This document shows, piece by piece, positions 38,259-48,215 of a stretch of DNA of 64,000 bases; positions within the stretch are counted from its first letter, which is position 1, and every line of letters begins with the position of its first letter. The position numbers were made by a program, and so were the translations under genes. Source of the stretch: Ustilago trichophora (Eukaryota > Basidiomycota > Ustilaginomycetes > Ustilaginales > Ustilaginaceae); NCBI GenBank assembly GCA_900323505.1, contig OOIN01000003.1, forward strand, positions 1,922,001 to 1,986,000, read 5' to 3'. Below the pieces are notes generated by a model, which ran no database searches, was not told the DNA's origin, and worked only from the letters and a program-made list of their open reading frames with translations.

Positions 38259-38906
38259 ACTGCAGTGTGTCTGAAACAAAGTGAGATGATGGTAGAATGA
38301 CCTGATACTACTGTAGGAAGGTCTGGCGAGCAAAGCAAGAAAAAGTGCCATCAAAGGATGGCCCTTGCAGCCCATGCTCTCAGCTAAGCGACGCTAGATT
38401 GGTAAGCAAAATTTACATCAAATATGTTAGACCTACATTTCGCCATGCCATTCTTTTTATTCAAAATTCCTCCACATGCAGTGAGTGCAGCAGACCCTGC
38501 AGCGGCACAAATCGAAAAGTGCAACGCACAATGAGCTCACCTCTGACCCGCTTCCATCTATTGTGCAAGGCACTTGGTGACTGATCCTTTCTCCCCTCCA
38601 GTCTCGTGAGGGTGGTGGTTGCTCGCCCTGAGTGGCTCAATCTGAGCGCCACCTGTGTCTTGCCCGCACAAGGCGTGACTTGATTCAGTCGACCATTCTT
38701 CTCGTGTCTGACGCGAAGTATCCAACACTACTGCCAGTCGCCGTTCATGTTCTTCTCTTGACCACCACTACACCTCGGCTTAGGTAGTTTGAACTTTAAT
38801 CCAGCTTCCAGCCTTCAAGACGTTTGGGTCATCTCGGACCTATTCGCCCTGCCACACTTAGCGCTGCTGTTGCTTTGACAGCTACTAACGCGGCAGGTTC
38901 TGCTGC
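38259..38906. other. Intergenic, divergent promoters of the RCC1-like gene and UVE1
   Basis: No gene seen in this interval, which separates two start codons. Confidence 0.5.
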
Positions 38907-41216
38907 ATGTTCGTTAGCCGGCTCCTCTACGCCTCGCCACGACATCTATTGTTGTCAGTGAAGCAGAGAGCTCCGCAAGCAATCACCCCGAGCTTCTCGA
39001 GTCCTCGTATCGGTACATTCTCGCTCTCCACCATGGTACGACGAAGTGCGCGTGCATCTGCATCCGCTTCCATCAACTATGCCGAGCCAGATCTCGCTGT
39101 CGATCCTGTACTCGCCGAGACACCTCCACCATCCAAGCGCTCGCGTAAAGTAGCGAAGGAGACATCTTTCGATCCATCCCAATCTACTTCAGCCGCAGAA
39201 GCTTCTACGCGAGCAATATCCCGCAAAGTGGCGGACCAAATTATCAAGACAGCAGCATCTCCGCCGCCCACGCCACCCCGAAGCGACTCTTCAGCGCTTT
39301 CCTCCGAGGGTGAAGATGTCAAGCCTGCCAAGAAGAAACGTGCCAAAGCGCCGAAGAAGGAGAAGGTCGAAACACCGACGCACTTCGAGACACGAACCAA
39401 TGTTCACGGGGAAGAATACCAGATCGAACTAGACGAAGAAGGCGATCCTGTCCGTCGCGACAAGAATGGCCGACGACTCGCGAAACGCAAGAAGAAAGAT
39501 GTCGTATACGAGATTCCTGACGTGCCCAAGCGAGATTTCAGCCAAGAAGGTCCACCAGAAAAACGTCAAGAGCGTAGCAATGGGTTCACGGGTGAGCTCG
39601 GCTATGCTTGTCTCAACACTGTGTTGCGATGGCAAGATCCCCCTATCTTCTCCAGTCGAACAGCCCGTATCAAGACCATGGATGAGCAGGGACCAGACTA
39701 CATCAAAGAGCTGGGTCGTCTCAACGCTCGCGATATGATCCCAATGATTTTGTGGAATGAGGCGAACAACATCAAGTTCATGCGTCTCTCCTCCGAGGTC
39801 TTCCCATTTGCATCGCACGAAAAGTATGGATACTCACTCAAATACGCAGAAAAGGAGCTTCGTGCAGCTGGTGATCTGGCCAAGAAGCTCGGACATCGAC
39901 TCACTATGCACCCAGGCCAGTTCACCCAGCTGGGAAGCCCTCGCACCGAAGTCATCGAGAACAGTATCCGTGATCTCACATCACACTGCGAGATGCTCGA
40001 CCTGATGGGCATGGGCAAGGACAGCGTCATGATCATCCATGGCGGCGGCACCTTTGGCGATCGCGAAGCCACCCTCAACCGCATGCGCGAGACCTACACT
40101 ACGCGATTGTCTCAGAACGTCAAGGATCGTCTTGTACTCGAGAACGACGAGATGGCGTGGAGTGCCGAAGAGCTTCTCCCGCTCTGCAAGGAGCTCGACA
40201 TTCCGATGGTGTTTGACTTCCATCACGACTTACTCCGCCCCTCTTCTCGACCACCCTCCGAACTTCTGCCCGAAATCCAAGCCATCTGGCACAAGAAAGG
40301 CATTCGACCAAAGTACCATCTCTCAGAACCCCGACCGGGCGCATCAAATCTACGTGAACGTCGTGCACACTCGGACCGATGCGGCTTCCTCCCACCTGAC
40401 CTCCCTGCTGATGCACACCTCATGATCGAAGCAAAAGACAAGGAGCAAGCCGTGCTCGAGCTGTATCGCATCTACAACCTGCGTCCCGTCCATCATGACT
40501 CCCTCCGTCCACCAGCCAAGGACATTGGCGTCAAGACATCTGGCCGTAAAAGCAAACTCGGCGGCGAACGTCTGCCTCGCGAACCCCGCAAGGGTAAAGG
40601 CAAGGAGGATCCGGACGAGGGCGAAGCAAGCCAAGACGCACCCGTCCGGCTAAACCCAAAGAGCTTGTCAAAGGCCGATCGTGCGATTGCAAAGTCCAAA
40701 GAGGCTGCCAAGAGGCTCGGGAGGGTGTACACGGGTCCGGGAGCAGATGTGGGTGACGATGAAGGAATCGAGCTGGCTGCTCCAGGGTCTGGAGAGGAAG
40801 GATACGTCAAGACGAGCGAGGAGGTGCTCGATGACATGCATATGGAAGCTGATTGGGTGCGCGCCGAGCTGCGTGCCGGTCGTGAGCGAAGACCATTTGG
40901 TACCGAGCCTGGCGCTGCTGCGGATGACGACGCCGATGCTGCGGACGATGTCGACGAAGATGGTGTTGCAGCAGAGGAAGCGGATTCGAAACCGACCAAA
41001 GGCAGGAAGAAGGCAGCGACTCCCAAGGAGGCAACAGAGCTGAGTGCACCGCAGAAGAAGAGAGCAAAGGCGGCAATGGTCGACAATGGACAGGGGGTCG
41101 TCCTTGCTCAAGGTGCGCCACCACATGAGTTGACTGCTGATCACGAAAAGATCCCCTTGGAGACACCTCCGCAAAAGGCCGGTGCGAAGAGAGGGCGAAA
41201 GCGTGCAGATGCGTAA
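38907..41216 (+). CDS. UVE1: UV damage endonuclease, probable dual mitochondrial/nuclear protein
   Basis: 769 codons, single exon. The TIM-barrel domain (about residues 229-530) has ELGYACLN, LGRLNARDMIPMILWN, LGHRLTMHPGQFTQLGSP, SVMIIHGGGTFGDREATL, RLVLENDEMAWS, PMVFDFHHD and HLMIEAKDKEQAV, supplying the His/Glu/Asp metal ligands of UVDE. The enzyme nicks 5' of pyrimidine dimers and other lesions, an alternative to nucleotide excision repair. The first ATG gives a basic presequence (MFVSRLLYASPRHLLLSVKQ), whereas ATG 39033 (codon 43, context CCACCATGG) would start a nuclear form with a Lys-rich signal (KPAKKKRAKAPKKEK). A long acidic/Lys tail (about 545-769) follows the barrel. Fungal Uve1 has been reported in mitochondria. 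Confidence 0.95.
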   Translation: MFVSRLLYASPRHLLLSVKQRAPQAITPSFSSPRIGTFSLSTMVRRSARASASASINYAEPDLAVDPVLAETPPPSKRSRKVAKETSFDPSQSTSAAEASTRAISRKVADQIIKTAASPPPTPPRSDSSALSSEGEDVKPAKKKRAKAPKKEKVETPTHFETRTNVHGEEYQIELDEEGDPVRRDKNGRRLAKRKKKDVVYEIPDVPKRDFSQEGPPEKRQERSNGFTGELGYACLNTVLRWQDPPIFSSRTARIKTMDEQGPDYIKELGRLNARDMIPMILWNEANNIKFMRLSSEVFPFASHEKYGYSLKYAEKELRAAGDLAKKLGHRLTMHPGQFTQLGSPRTEVIENSIRDLTSHCEMLDLMGMGKDSVMIIHGGGTFGDREATLNRMRETYTTRLSQNVKDRLVLENDEMAWSAEELLPLCKELDIPMVFDFHHDLLRPSSRPPSELLPEIQAIWHKKGIRPKYHLSEPRPGASNLRERRAHSDRCGFLPPDLPADAHLMIEAKDKEQAVLELYRIYNLRPVHHDSLRPPAKDIGVKTSGRKSKLGGERLPREPRKGKGKEDPDEGEASQDAPVRLNPKSLSKADRAIAKSKEAAKRLGRVYTGPGADVGDDEGIELAAPGSGEEGYVKTSEEVLDDMHMEADWVRAELRAGRERRPFGTEPGAAADDDADAADDVDEDGVAAEEADSKPTKGRKKAATPKEATELSAPQKKRAKAAMVDNGQGVVLAQGAPPHELTADHEKIPLETPPQKAGAKRGRKRADA

Positions 41217-41590
41217 TGCAAATGCTGTACAAGCCCTTCAGTAGGAATGCATAGACCTGTTCACCTCAAAGATTGTGAACCTAGCCTCAAGTGTGAAGAG
41301 TGCTGTGCATAGCGATAGTGTGTGTCTTGCTACAAAGGAACGTGAAGCGGCGGAAAAAGCGATGCTTTCGAAACTGTACAAGCCCATAGCACAAACCACC
41401 ACGTGGCTTCGCGGAGTCACGCCAGATTTGGCGAGCCGGGTTTGACCGGGAATTAAGCGCAGCACAAACGTTGACTCGACCTTCGTACAGAACGCCTCTT
41501 TTTCATGAAACGTAGAGTCGCAACCACCACCACCATCAGCGTCCCCATTCCATAATCTGCTACAAGCACAAGCTGCTCATCTGTAACAGA
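41217..41590. other. Intergenic, no gene seen
   Basis: Short region between UVE1 and the acetyltransferase. Confidence 0.5.
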
Positions 41591-42370
41591 ATGATCACGC
41601 TGAACGAAGAGGAAGCACTCTTGCGTTTTGGACCCGAGGTCTCTACCGCCCCCGCCAAGTACCCGGCTCGCGTTACCATCCCTGGCCAGTACATTGACCT
41701 TGTCCCGCTGAGCCCCGAACACACGGATACGCTATTCCCTCTGCTTGCGCAACCCGAACATGAGCGACTGTGGGATTACATGCTCGACCAACCCTTTCAC
41801 GGTGACCATGCGCTCTTCTCCTCCTTCATCGCCGCTCGCTCCGGCACCGAAAACAACATGGTCTTTTGGGCAATCGTCGACAAGGCCCCACCCACTCCTA
41901 CCTCACCCAAAGTGCTCGGATTCATCTCCTATCTCCGCATCGATGCTCCGCACCGCAATATTGAGATCGGCAACATCATGTTTTCCTCGCTCCTCCAGCG
42001 CTCGCGCAAGTCGACCGAGGCGGTATATCTTATGCTAAGCCATGCCTTCGATGTGCTTGGATACAGGAGGGTCGAGTGGAAATGCAACAATCTCAACTCG
42101 CCATCCAAGAAGGCTGCGATCAGGTATGGATTCACATATGAAGGGTTGTTTAGGAAGATGTATATTATCAAGGGGAGGAATAGAGATACGGCTTGGTTCT
42201 CGATGGTGGACGACGAATGGCCGCAGAGAAAACAGGCGCTGCAGACGTGGTTGAGCGAGGAAAACTTTGATACGAAGACAGGCGCACAAGTGCTGACATT
42301 GAAGGAGGCACATGCAAAGGTCGGATACGCGGTGCCGGAGTCGCTGACCGTCCCAGTGAACCCATTCTAG
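41591..42370 (+). CDS. GNAT-family acetyltransferase (RimJ/RimL-like)
   Basis: 259 codons, single exon. The beta-strand/helix pattern of RimJ/RimL-type GNAT enzymes is seen: YIDLVPLSPEHTDTLFPLL (start of the domain, about residue 37), WAIVDK, LGFISYLRIDAPHRNIEIGN near 113, then VYLMLSHAFDVLGYRRVEWK near 145 and NLNSPSKKAAIRYGFTYEG near 170, which is the acetyl-CoA pyrophosphate and GF(x)YEG region. The ending NRDTAWFSMVDDEWP is also typical. This group acetylates N-terminal amines or small molecules and occurs widely as an uncharacterised fungal protein. The specific substrate is unknown. It is convergent with the GH105 gene, 100 bp between stops. Confidence 0.9.
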   Translation: MITLNEEEALLRFGPEVSTAPAKYPARVTIPGQYIDLVPLSPEHTDTLFPLLAQPEHERLWDYMLDQPFHGDHALFSSFIAARSGTENNMVFWAIVDKAPPTPTSPKVLGFISYLRIDAPHRNIEIGNIMFSSLLQRSRKSTEAVYLMLSHAFDVLGYRRVEWKCNNLNSPSKKAAIRYGFTYEGLFRKMYIIKGRNRDTAWFSMVDDEWPQRKQALQTWLSEENFDTKTGAQVLTLKEAHAKVGYAVPESLTVPVNPF

Positions 42371-42470
42371 AATCAGATTTAGAGATACGTCTTTGATTAA
42401 TGCAGTAGTGTGATATTCAGAATAGCTGTGTAGTGACTGTGTGGGATGACAGAAGAAGGATAGAGCTAGC

Positions 42471-43637
42471 TCAAGCCTTGGTAGGAGTGTGGAGAGCCAT
42501 GTTCTGAACGATGGCAAGGAGAGCAAGTGCCTGTCCGTAAGGCATGGGCGTGATGGGGATCTTTCGGTAGAAATCGAGATCGTGACCCATGGCAGTACCA
42601 AACGAAGTCTGTTGTAGCTCGCCATCGTCTGCAATCATGTCTACTACGCCTTTGAGTGCTGCGTCTGCCATCCTTTGGTACTCCTGCTTCTTTGACTCAT
42701 TTTTGACCAGTCCGAATTTGAGCGCGAGGTATGCGCCGGCAGCGAAACCAGCCGTAGCCGAACTCTCGACGTACGAATCGCTGTACTTCAACAACGTATG
42801 CCACAACCCTGTCGCCTTATCCTGCAATGGCAGCAACGCATCCAGCTGCGCCTCCAATGTATCGATCAGATACCGGGAGAAGTAAGACTCGTGTTCGCTC
42901 AGATCCTTATCCTGCTTGCCAAGGATGTGGAAGAATAGCGGGATAGCCAGCGTGATCCAGCAATTTCCCCTTGCCCAGTGTGCACCTGCAAAGTGATGTC
43001 TTCCTTCAAACGTCCATCCGTGGAACCACAGCCCGGTCTTGGGATCGTAAAGATACTTGATATGCAGCAAGAATTGGTACTTTGCCTCCTCGACGTACCT
43101 CTCGACGCCCAACACTTTGCCGATTTTGGCGAGAGGCAGAACCGTCATCATGAGCGTGTCATCCCACAGTTGGCCCTTGTTTTCTAGTTCGTAGGTGATA
43201 TGTTGGAATCCGCCCTCTTCGGTCTTTGGCAATCCTGTCATGACCCATTCTGCCCATTCGACAAGCCAGTCTTTGTACTCGGGATGAGAGGTGGGGTCGA
43301 GCTCGTAGACGCAGGCGAGGGAGAGGAGGGCAGCCATGGTATTGATGTTTTTGGTGGTGCCGCCTTCTGCCCGACGATCTGCAAACCAGCGGTGAATGAT
43401 GTCGAGAGAGGAGGCGGCCGAAGTGAGCTGGTAGTGGTCAAAGAGAGCAAAGAGAGCAACGCCATGCGTCCATTCCCAGCCGTTCCAGCCTTTGGTGTCG
43501 ATGATGCGTCCATCGTTGAGAGGGAGGAGGAACTTGCCGTCCGAATCTTCGTTGTGGAGAAGCTTGTGGATGAGCTTGTCCACCAGTTGAGAGGCTTCGG
43601 CGGAAGAAAGATTGAGGGCCGATGTGTCGGACATCAT
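42471..43637 (-). CDS. Unsaturated glucuronyl/rhamnogalacturonyl hydrolase-like (GH105)
   Basis: 388 codons from ATG 43637 (a second ATG at 43634; upstream codons have no ATG). The alpha/alpha barrel of GH105 is recognisable: GWNGWEWTHGVALFALFDHY near residue 50, NINTMAALLSLACVYELDP near 96, QLWDDTLMMTVLPLAKIG near 156 with the conserved Asp pair, GLWFHGWTFEGRHHFAGAHW near 203 (HWARGNCW motif), ESSATAGFAAGAYLALK near 310 and a final QALALLAIVQ helix. No signal peptide is visible, so it probably acts inside the cell on small unsaturated oligouronides released by pectate or rhamnogalacturonan lyases. GH88 is the alternative family; the WTHG/WDDT pattern favours GH105. Confidence 0.87.
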   Translation of the reverse strand: MMSDTSALNLSSAEASQLVDKLIHKLLHNEDSDGKFLLPLNDGRIIDTKGWNGWEWTHGVALFALFDHYQLTSAASSLDIIHRWFADRRAEGGTTKNINTMAALLSLACVYELDPTSHPEYKDWLVEWAEWVMTGLPKTEEGGFQHITYELENKGQLWDDTLMMTVLPLAKIGKVLGVERYVEEAKYQFLLHIKYLYDPKTGLWFHGWTFEGRHHFAGAHWARGNCWITLAIPLFFHILGKQDKDLSEHESYFSRYLIDTLEAQLDALLPLQDKATGLWHTLLKYSDSYVESSATAGFAAGAYLALKFGLVKNESKKQEYQRMADAALKGVVDMIADDGELQQTSFGTAMGHDLDFYRKIPITPMPYGQALALLAIVQNMALHTPTKA

Positions 43638-44398
43638 TGCAATCAACTTGAGAGAAAGAGGCTACGTCAGGACGGAAGATGTGGCGGCCTTCACGAGCTT
43701 GTCGCAGACCACGGGATGTGCTGGAGAACGAGAACGATTGAGCAGTAGAAAGATGTATGGTAGAGGGGGTTGGAAGGGAAATGAGGGTCGCAATGCTTAT
43801 ATTCGAAACTGGAACGGTTGAACTCGTCCTACACAAACTCATACTTGGCCGGCGTCTACCCCGCCATGCCGATGGTTCGGAGTCTCAGGTTCCGGATTCT
43901 TGCACGTTACCACATGGTCTTATTATGGATCAAGCTCAGCCATACAACACACTGTTGATGCGTCTCATGGCGGTGGACGATGCATAGTGCAAGATGGCCG
44001 AATTGTTAGGGCAAGTCAGTCCTCAAGGTTGTGGGGAGTGTTTGCCGATGTGTGGGACGAGCAACCGACGATACTCGACTTCGAAGACGCTTCCCCCCGC
44101 GTTGTTTTTTCCCCCACTCCGATCAATTCTCCCCACAAAAATCACGCTTGCTCGGCGAATGTAACCCGATACCTTGCCAACCCAATTTCAGCAAGCAGCA
44201 TCGTCTACGACCACGCTTGTTGGTCAAAGGGCTCTTACAGAAGTACACTCGACATGGACAATCAATTGCAACATCGGAGGGGAAAGGGTCGTGGCACAGC
44301 ATATAGAGAAAGTCGTCCAGGTCATTACAGTCGTACGTCACAATGAGTCAACGAAGCACGAAAAACACAAAGGTCCATCCTCTCCATCTTTGCACGGT
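43638..44398. other. Intergenic, no gene seen
   Basis: Promoter side of the GH105 gene and 3' side of the cysteine-rich gene. Confidence 0.5.
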
Positions 44399-45262
44399 CT
44401 AGTATGCAATCCTAGCAGCGCCTCCTACCATCGCAAGTCCTGTCGCCGCTACAACCAACGCAGCGACTTTCCACCCCTTTATCGCCTCACCCACAATTGA
44501 CCTCCCACCACTGCTTTGGAAGATCGCCCCTGTGCTCGCATCCTTGTAGCCCGCTCCTGTCGTCGATACATCCGTGTAAGTCCCGGGGTTGGAAGGCACA
44601 GCGGTTCCGACATTGTTGTTCACCGTCGCCACGCCACCCAGCAGCGCCGATCCTAGCCCGCAGATATTCCTCAGGTTGGTCACCACCTTGTTCGCGCCTG
44701 TCCCCTGCGGATCTGTACCGAGGTAGTAACACTGATCCGTATGCTGGAAGCAGTCGAGACACTGAGGATAGACGGCCTGGAACGTATCGGTACATGCGCA
44801 CTTGATCACATTGATGTATCCGATCGGGTTGTTGAAGATCGACGAGGCATTGGCAAACACCGCCGACGCTCCCATGCACGAGGAGAGCGACGAGTAGCGC
44901 TCCTCACATTTAGGACACGATGGGATGTCAGAGGGAAACTTGGGTGGGCCCAACGAGGAGAGAGGTACGGGAGGCTGGTCCTGACGCTTTACAGGGGTTG
45001 CTCGTCGTTCCAGTGGTGAGGATTCGGGAGGAATGTGTCGCGGCGAGTAAAACTCGTAGATCTCGTCTGGGGTCGAGCGGGGATTGAGTGTCGGTACTCT
45101 CGGAAGTGGAGTCGGCGCGGGAGATCGTTTGTTGAGAGCGACATTGTTTTCCACAACGGGCCGAGCTTGAGTGAGTAAGGCTAGGATGCTGACGAGCAGC
45201 AAGCCGAGAAGCGTCGAGAAGGTGGTTGTCCTTACTCCTCGTGTTTGAGTGTGAAGCTTCAT
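44399..45262 (-). CDS. Secreted cysteine-rich protein with C-terminal hydrophobic tail
   Basis: 287 codons, single exon. An N-terminal signal peptide (TLLGLLLVSILALLTQARP) is followed by a Pro-rich region with dibasic Kex2-type sites (LNKRSPAP, PVKRQDQ). The central part (about residues 115-205) holds about ten cysteines with a repeated CxxC pattern: CPKCEERY, SSCMGAS, IKCACTDTF, PQCLDCFQHTDQCYYLG, RNICGLG. A Ser/Thr/Gly-rich stretch then leads to a hydrophobic C-terminus (VAALVVAATGLAMVGGA), which fits a GPI-anchor signal or a membrane anchor. It is likely a cell-wall or surface protein. I do not recognise a named family. Whether it has a role in host contact cannot be told from sequence. 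Confidence 0.75.
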   Translation of the reverse strand: MKLHTQTRGVRTTTFSTLLGLLLVSILALLTQARPVVENNVALNKRSPAPTPLPRVPTLNPRSTPDEIYEFYSPRHIPPESSPLERRATPVKRQDQPPVPLSSLGPPKFPSDIPSCPKCEERYSSLSSCMGASAVFANASSIFNNPIGYINVIKCACTDTFQAVYPQCLDCFQHTDQCYYLGTDPQGTGANKVVTNLRNICGLGSALLGGVATVNNNVGTAVPSNPGTYTDVSTTGAGYKDASTGAIFQSSGGRSIVGEAIKGWKVAALVVAATGLAMVGGAARIAY

Positions 45263-46295
45263 CTTCGCGAATCTGTGTTCGTGATGGTCGTGATGGTCGT
45301 GAGTCTTGGACGAAAGCTACCTGGCTGGTGGTGGAGCAATCTCAAGCTTGAACACTGCTTCGCACAACAAGTGCTGCAACCAGTTAAAGTGAGATGGTGG
45401 ATGCTGAGATGATGAAAACTGGGCGACAGATTCCCACAATACTTTCGGAGGCAGCATTAGACCAACCGAGCGCTAGTCATCACAGGCTTCATTGTAGCTT
45501 CAATCGACTGCATGCAAGGAAGAGTCTCACCACAGAAGCAACCCCGTTCAGGGGCATCCTTCTAACTCGTCACCTTCTCTCCACGCTAGCTTTGCGTCGG
45601 AGCAGAGAGGGAACGAGCCAAGATCCGGGCGCAGGGTCGAGCTTGTGCGAGCTTTGTAGCGCTGCAAGTCTCAGCCCCTGTTCAAAAGCGCTTGCACAGA
45701 GCAACACTGACACGGCGGCGTCCACATTCTGGCTCCGCGTCACTTTTGACAGGGGCGTTCGTTTACGCCTATCCTCTTCTTGCAACCTTCCCAATCCATC
45801 CTCTCCACTGCGTCTACAAACGTAGCTTTCTCGTCTCCCAAACACCTCTTCTGGCGATTCATCAATCAAGCCGCATTATGATAATATCTGCACTCCCCGC
45901 GGACATGGAAAAGAGCTACATTCACTGTAGGAAAGCGAACAGGGAGAGGAGCCGGATGTGCGGGACCAGGGATGCATCGAACCCCTGTCGCGTGTGTGCG
46001 TTTGGACCTGTCAAGAACCGAAAAGGAAGGTTGGTGTTGGACAGGGGCTCTCTGCATTTTTAAAATTAAGTGTGTTACACCGAACGAATCGAATCGGGCT
46101 GCGATTGATTTCCGAGATCCAAGATTTCAGGAAGAAAGTTTAGAAGCTCTCGCAGCCTTCAGGGTCTTTTGCTCAACCTTTTCGCCAGACTGTCTACACT
46201 CCATCGTCAGTATCGCAAGTACGGCTGGTCGAAACCCACCACGCTTGTGTGGTGCGAGAGCAGTACCAGACTGGTCGTCGAATGTGGTTTTTGTC
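45263..46295. other. Intergenic, no gene seen
   Basis: A 9-bp tandem (GTGATGGTC, near 45283-45300) lies just upstream of the cysteine-rich gene. Open sequence continuing upstream of the next gene (from 45972) lacks coding bias. Confidence 0.45.
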
Positions 46296-46757
46296 ATGGT
46301 GAACGGCAGCCATGATGCCGAACACTCCTCAACACCACCACCGCCGTCACCGCACGCAACAGCTTCGTTCTTAAACACCCTCGATCGGATTCGAACCGTC
46401 CTCGCGCGCACTGCTTCCGACGAGACTTTACTTCGAGATGAAGCATGGCCTTCGATCTTGAAACGCATTCATGGAGCACTGGATACAGGCAAACCAATCA
46501 CAGGCGCCGGTCCGAACAGAGGACTGCCGATGAACGTCGTCGTCCAGACATTGAAGGCCGGTTGGCACGTCGATGGCACCTGGCCCATAGGGCCTAATGC
46601 CATGCAGCAGTTGGAAGAACAGAGCAAAACCAGGGCGGAAAAGGATAAAGGTCCAGAAGGAAAACAGGATCCCAGTCCAGAAGACGTGGCGAAGAGGTAC
46701 AGAGAGAGAGGGGTCGAGGTTGCACAGATGGAGATTGTAGTCGACGATGACTGGTGA
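46296..46757 (+). CDS. Small unrecognised protein
   Basis: 153 codons from ATG 46296 (context GTCATGG); the frame is open back to 45972, but that stretch has no coding bias. The N-terminus is Ser/Pro/His-rich. A likely helix (ASFLNTLDRIRTVLARTASD) is followed by WPSILKRIHGALDTGKPITG, then an ordered-looking LPMNVVVQTLKAGWHVDGTWP, and a charged Glu/Lys/Asp tail ending EIVVDDDW. No signal peptide, membrane segment or catalytic motif is visible. Codon bias supports a real gene. I assign no function. Confidence 0.6.
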   Translation: MVNGSHDAEHSSTPPPPSPHATASFLNTLDRIRTVLARTASDETLLRDEAWPSILKRIHGALDTGKPITGAGPNRGLPMNVVVQTLKAGWHVDGTWPIGPNAMQQLEEQSKTRAEKDKGPEGKQDPSPEDVAKRYRERGVEVAQMEIVVDDDW

Positions 46758-47222
46758 ACGACACGTACTACCTGCAGAGAACAGATCCTGCAATAATCTC
46801 AAACGACATCTTTATCGTAATTGGTAAGCGAATCAGTCGCACATTCGCACATCGGTTCGCGTGGACATCTCAAGGTCGCTTCAACAGTCACTCGATCATC
46901 CTTAGCCCCTCCCGACTTGACACGGATGCAAATCTCGCTGGAGCTCAGTGGGCAAAACCCCCTCCAAAAGCGTCCACAGGTTGTCAGGGCGCAGCATCCG
47001 CCAGATGTAGTTTCCTCGGCTCTGATCACACTTTGGCCAAGCTCAGAAGCGCATCGACGGCATCAGCCTTCCCGCGCGACGTGCACACGTTGCAGAAGTA
47101 GCACTTTGTGCAATACGAGATGTCTATTGAAAACTGCGAGAGATTAAGACAAGGCCAGATGAGAAGAAAATATTACAAAAATGCTGCGAGAGAATGAAAA
47201 TAAGCTGGGAATGGGAAGATAC
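46758..47222. other. Intergenic, no gene seen
   Basis: 3' regions of two convergent genes. Nothing else recognised. Confidence 0.5.
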
Positions 47223-48215
47223 TCAGAGCTTGGCCAAGGCGTGTTGGGGCTGCTGGTGAGCGATCCTGTTTTGGCGTGCGAGAGGGTTGGCCTCGCCGTC
47301 CTTGCCTGCACCTGGCGCGGTGGGGACGGGCGACTTTTGGGGAGCCGACTTGTACTCGCCCTTGTACTGCTTCATCTTGTCTGCGCGTGCGATGCCAGAC
47401 TCGTCGCGGTAGACACCGAGCTCGATCAGCTTAGCAAAGACCTTGGAGAAGTCGCTAAAGAAGGCATCCCTGTCCTCGGCGTACTTCTCAACCCAAGGGC
47501 GCATCTTGTCGTCCTGGATGAGGGCGTAGTCGGTGGGGAGCATCATGAGCTTCTCGTCGTCGTCATCGGCACCGGGAGCCTTAGCGACGTACTGGAAGGG
47601 GCCGTCCCACTTCTTGGGCTCCCACTTGAGCTTGAGAAGCAGCTTGTAGTACTGGTTCGAGAAGCGTGTTGGCGAGTTGACCCAAGGACCCTCGAAACCG
47701 GAACGATCCGAGTGGCATCGACCGAGGTTGTGTGCGCCAGAGAGAGCAACGATCTCCTGGTCATTGAAGCCCATGCGGTAGAAGATGAAGCGGAGGTGGT
47801 CGGCACCCTGAGCACCGTCGGGAAGACGGCCACGGGGTGGAAGGCGCGAGTCATCGGCAAAGTCAGTTCGGCCAGGGCGCCACTGGATCTTGGGGCCACC
47901 CATGGACTCGATAGCGACTACACCGGCAAGAGTCCAGAGATCGGCGTAGGTGATCCAAGAGTGCTTCTCCTTTATGGGTTCGAGGAAGACACGGGCGTGC
48001 TGGAGACCGGCGTTGGCAGGGTCACCACCTTCGGCCTCGTATCGCATACCTGCACCGTTAGATCCTCCGGTATCAGACTCGGCACAGTAGGTACCACTTG
48101 CGTGCCATGCGAGGCGGACGAGAACAGGACCAGCCGAGCCGTCATCGTACTCAGGCTGCTTGAGGACAGAGATGATGTCCTTCCTGACGGCGTCGTAATC
48201 TCCCTGCTTCGACAT
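47223..48215 (-). CDS. CCP2: Class I heme peroxidase, cytochrome c peroxidase-like, with C-terminal AKL
   Basis: 330 codons, single exon, ATG 48215. Class I peroxidase landmarks are complete: distal Arg34 and His38 in [31 protein letters not shown] near 100, proximal His in [12 protein letters not shown] near 160 and [12 protein letters not shown] near 225. EGPWVNSP aligns with the segment of yeast cytochrome c peroxidase that carries Trp191, the radical-forming residue, and the Trp is kept. Unlike mitochondrial CCP1 there is no presequence; the protein begins directly with the fold. The last three residues are AKL, a canonical peroxisomal PTS1, preceded by a Pro/Gln-rich tail. It probably removes hydrogen peroxide in the cytosol or peroxisome. 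The symbol follows fungal naming for this second, presequence-free type. Confidence 0.9.
   Translation of the reverse strand: MSKQGDYDAVRKDIISVLKQPEYDDGSAGPVLVRLAWHASGTYCAESDTGGSNGAGMRYEAEGGDPANAGLQHARVFLEPIKEKHSWITYADLWTLAGVVAIESMGGPKIQWRPGRTDFADDSRLPPRGRLPDGAQGADHLRFIFYRMGFNDQEIVALSGAHNLGRCHSDRSGFEGPWVNSPTRFSNQYYKLLLKLKWEPKKWDGPFQYVAKAPGADDDDEKLMMLPTDYALIQDDKMRPWVEKYAEDRDAFFSDFSKVFAKLIELGVYRDESGIARADKMKQYKGEYKSAPQKSPVPTAPGAGKDGEANPLARQNRIAHQQPQHALAKL

Noticed and set aside
45965..46000. Possible tRNA T-arm on the minus strand
   Set aside because: The loop is too large and no box A is found at the right distance.
46375..46410. Box-B-like GGTTCGAATCC on the minus strand, possible tRNA
   Set aside because: The T-arm stem does not pair and no acceptor or anticodon arm is found; it lies inside a coding frame.
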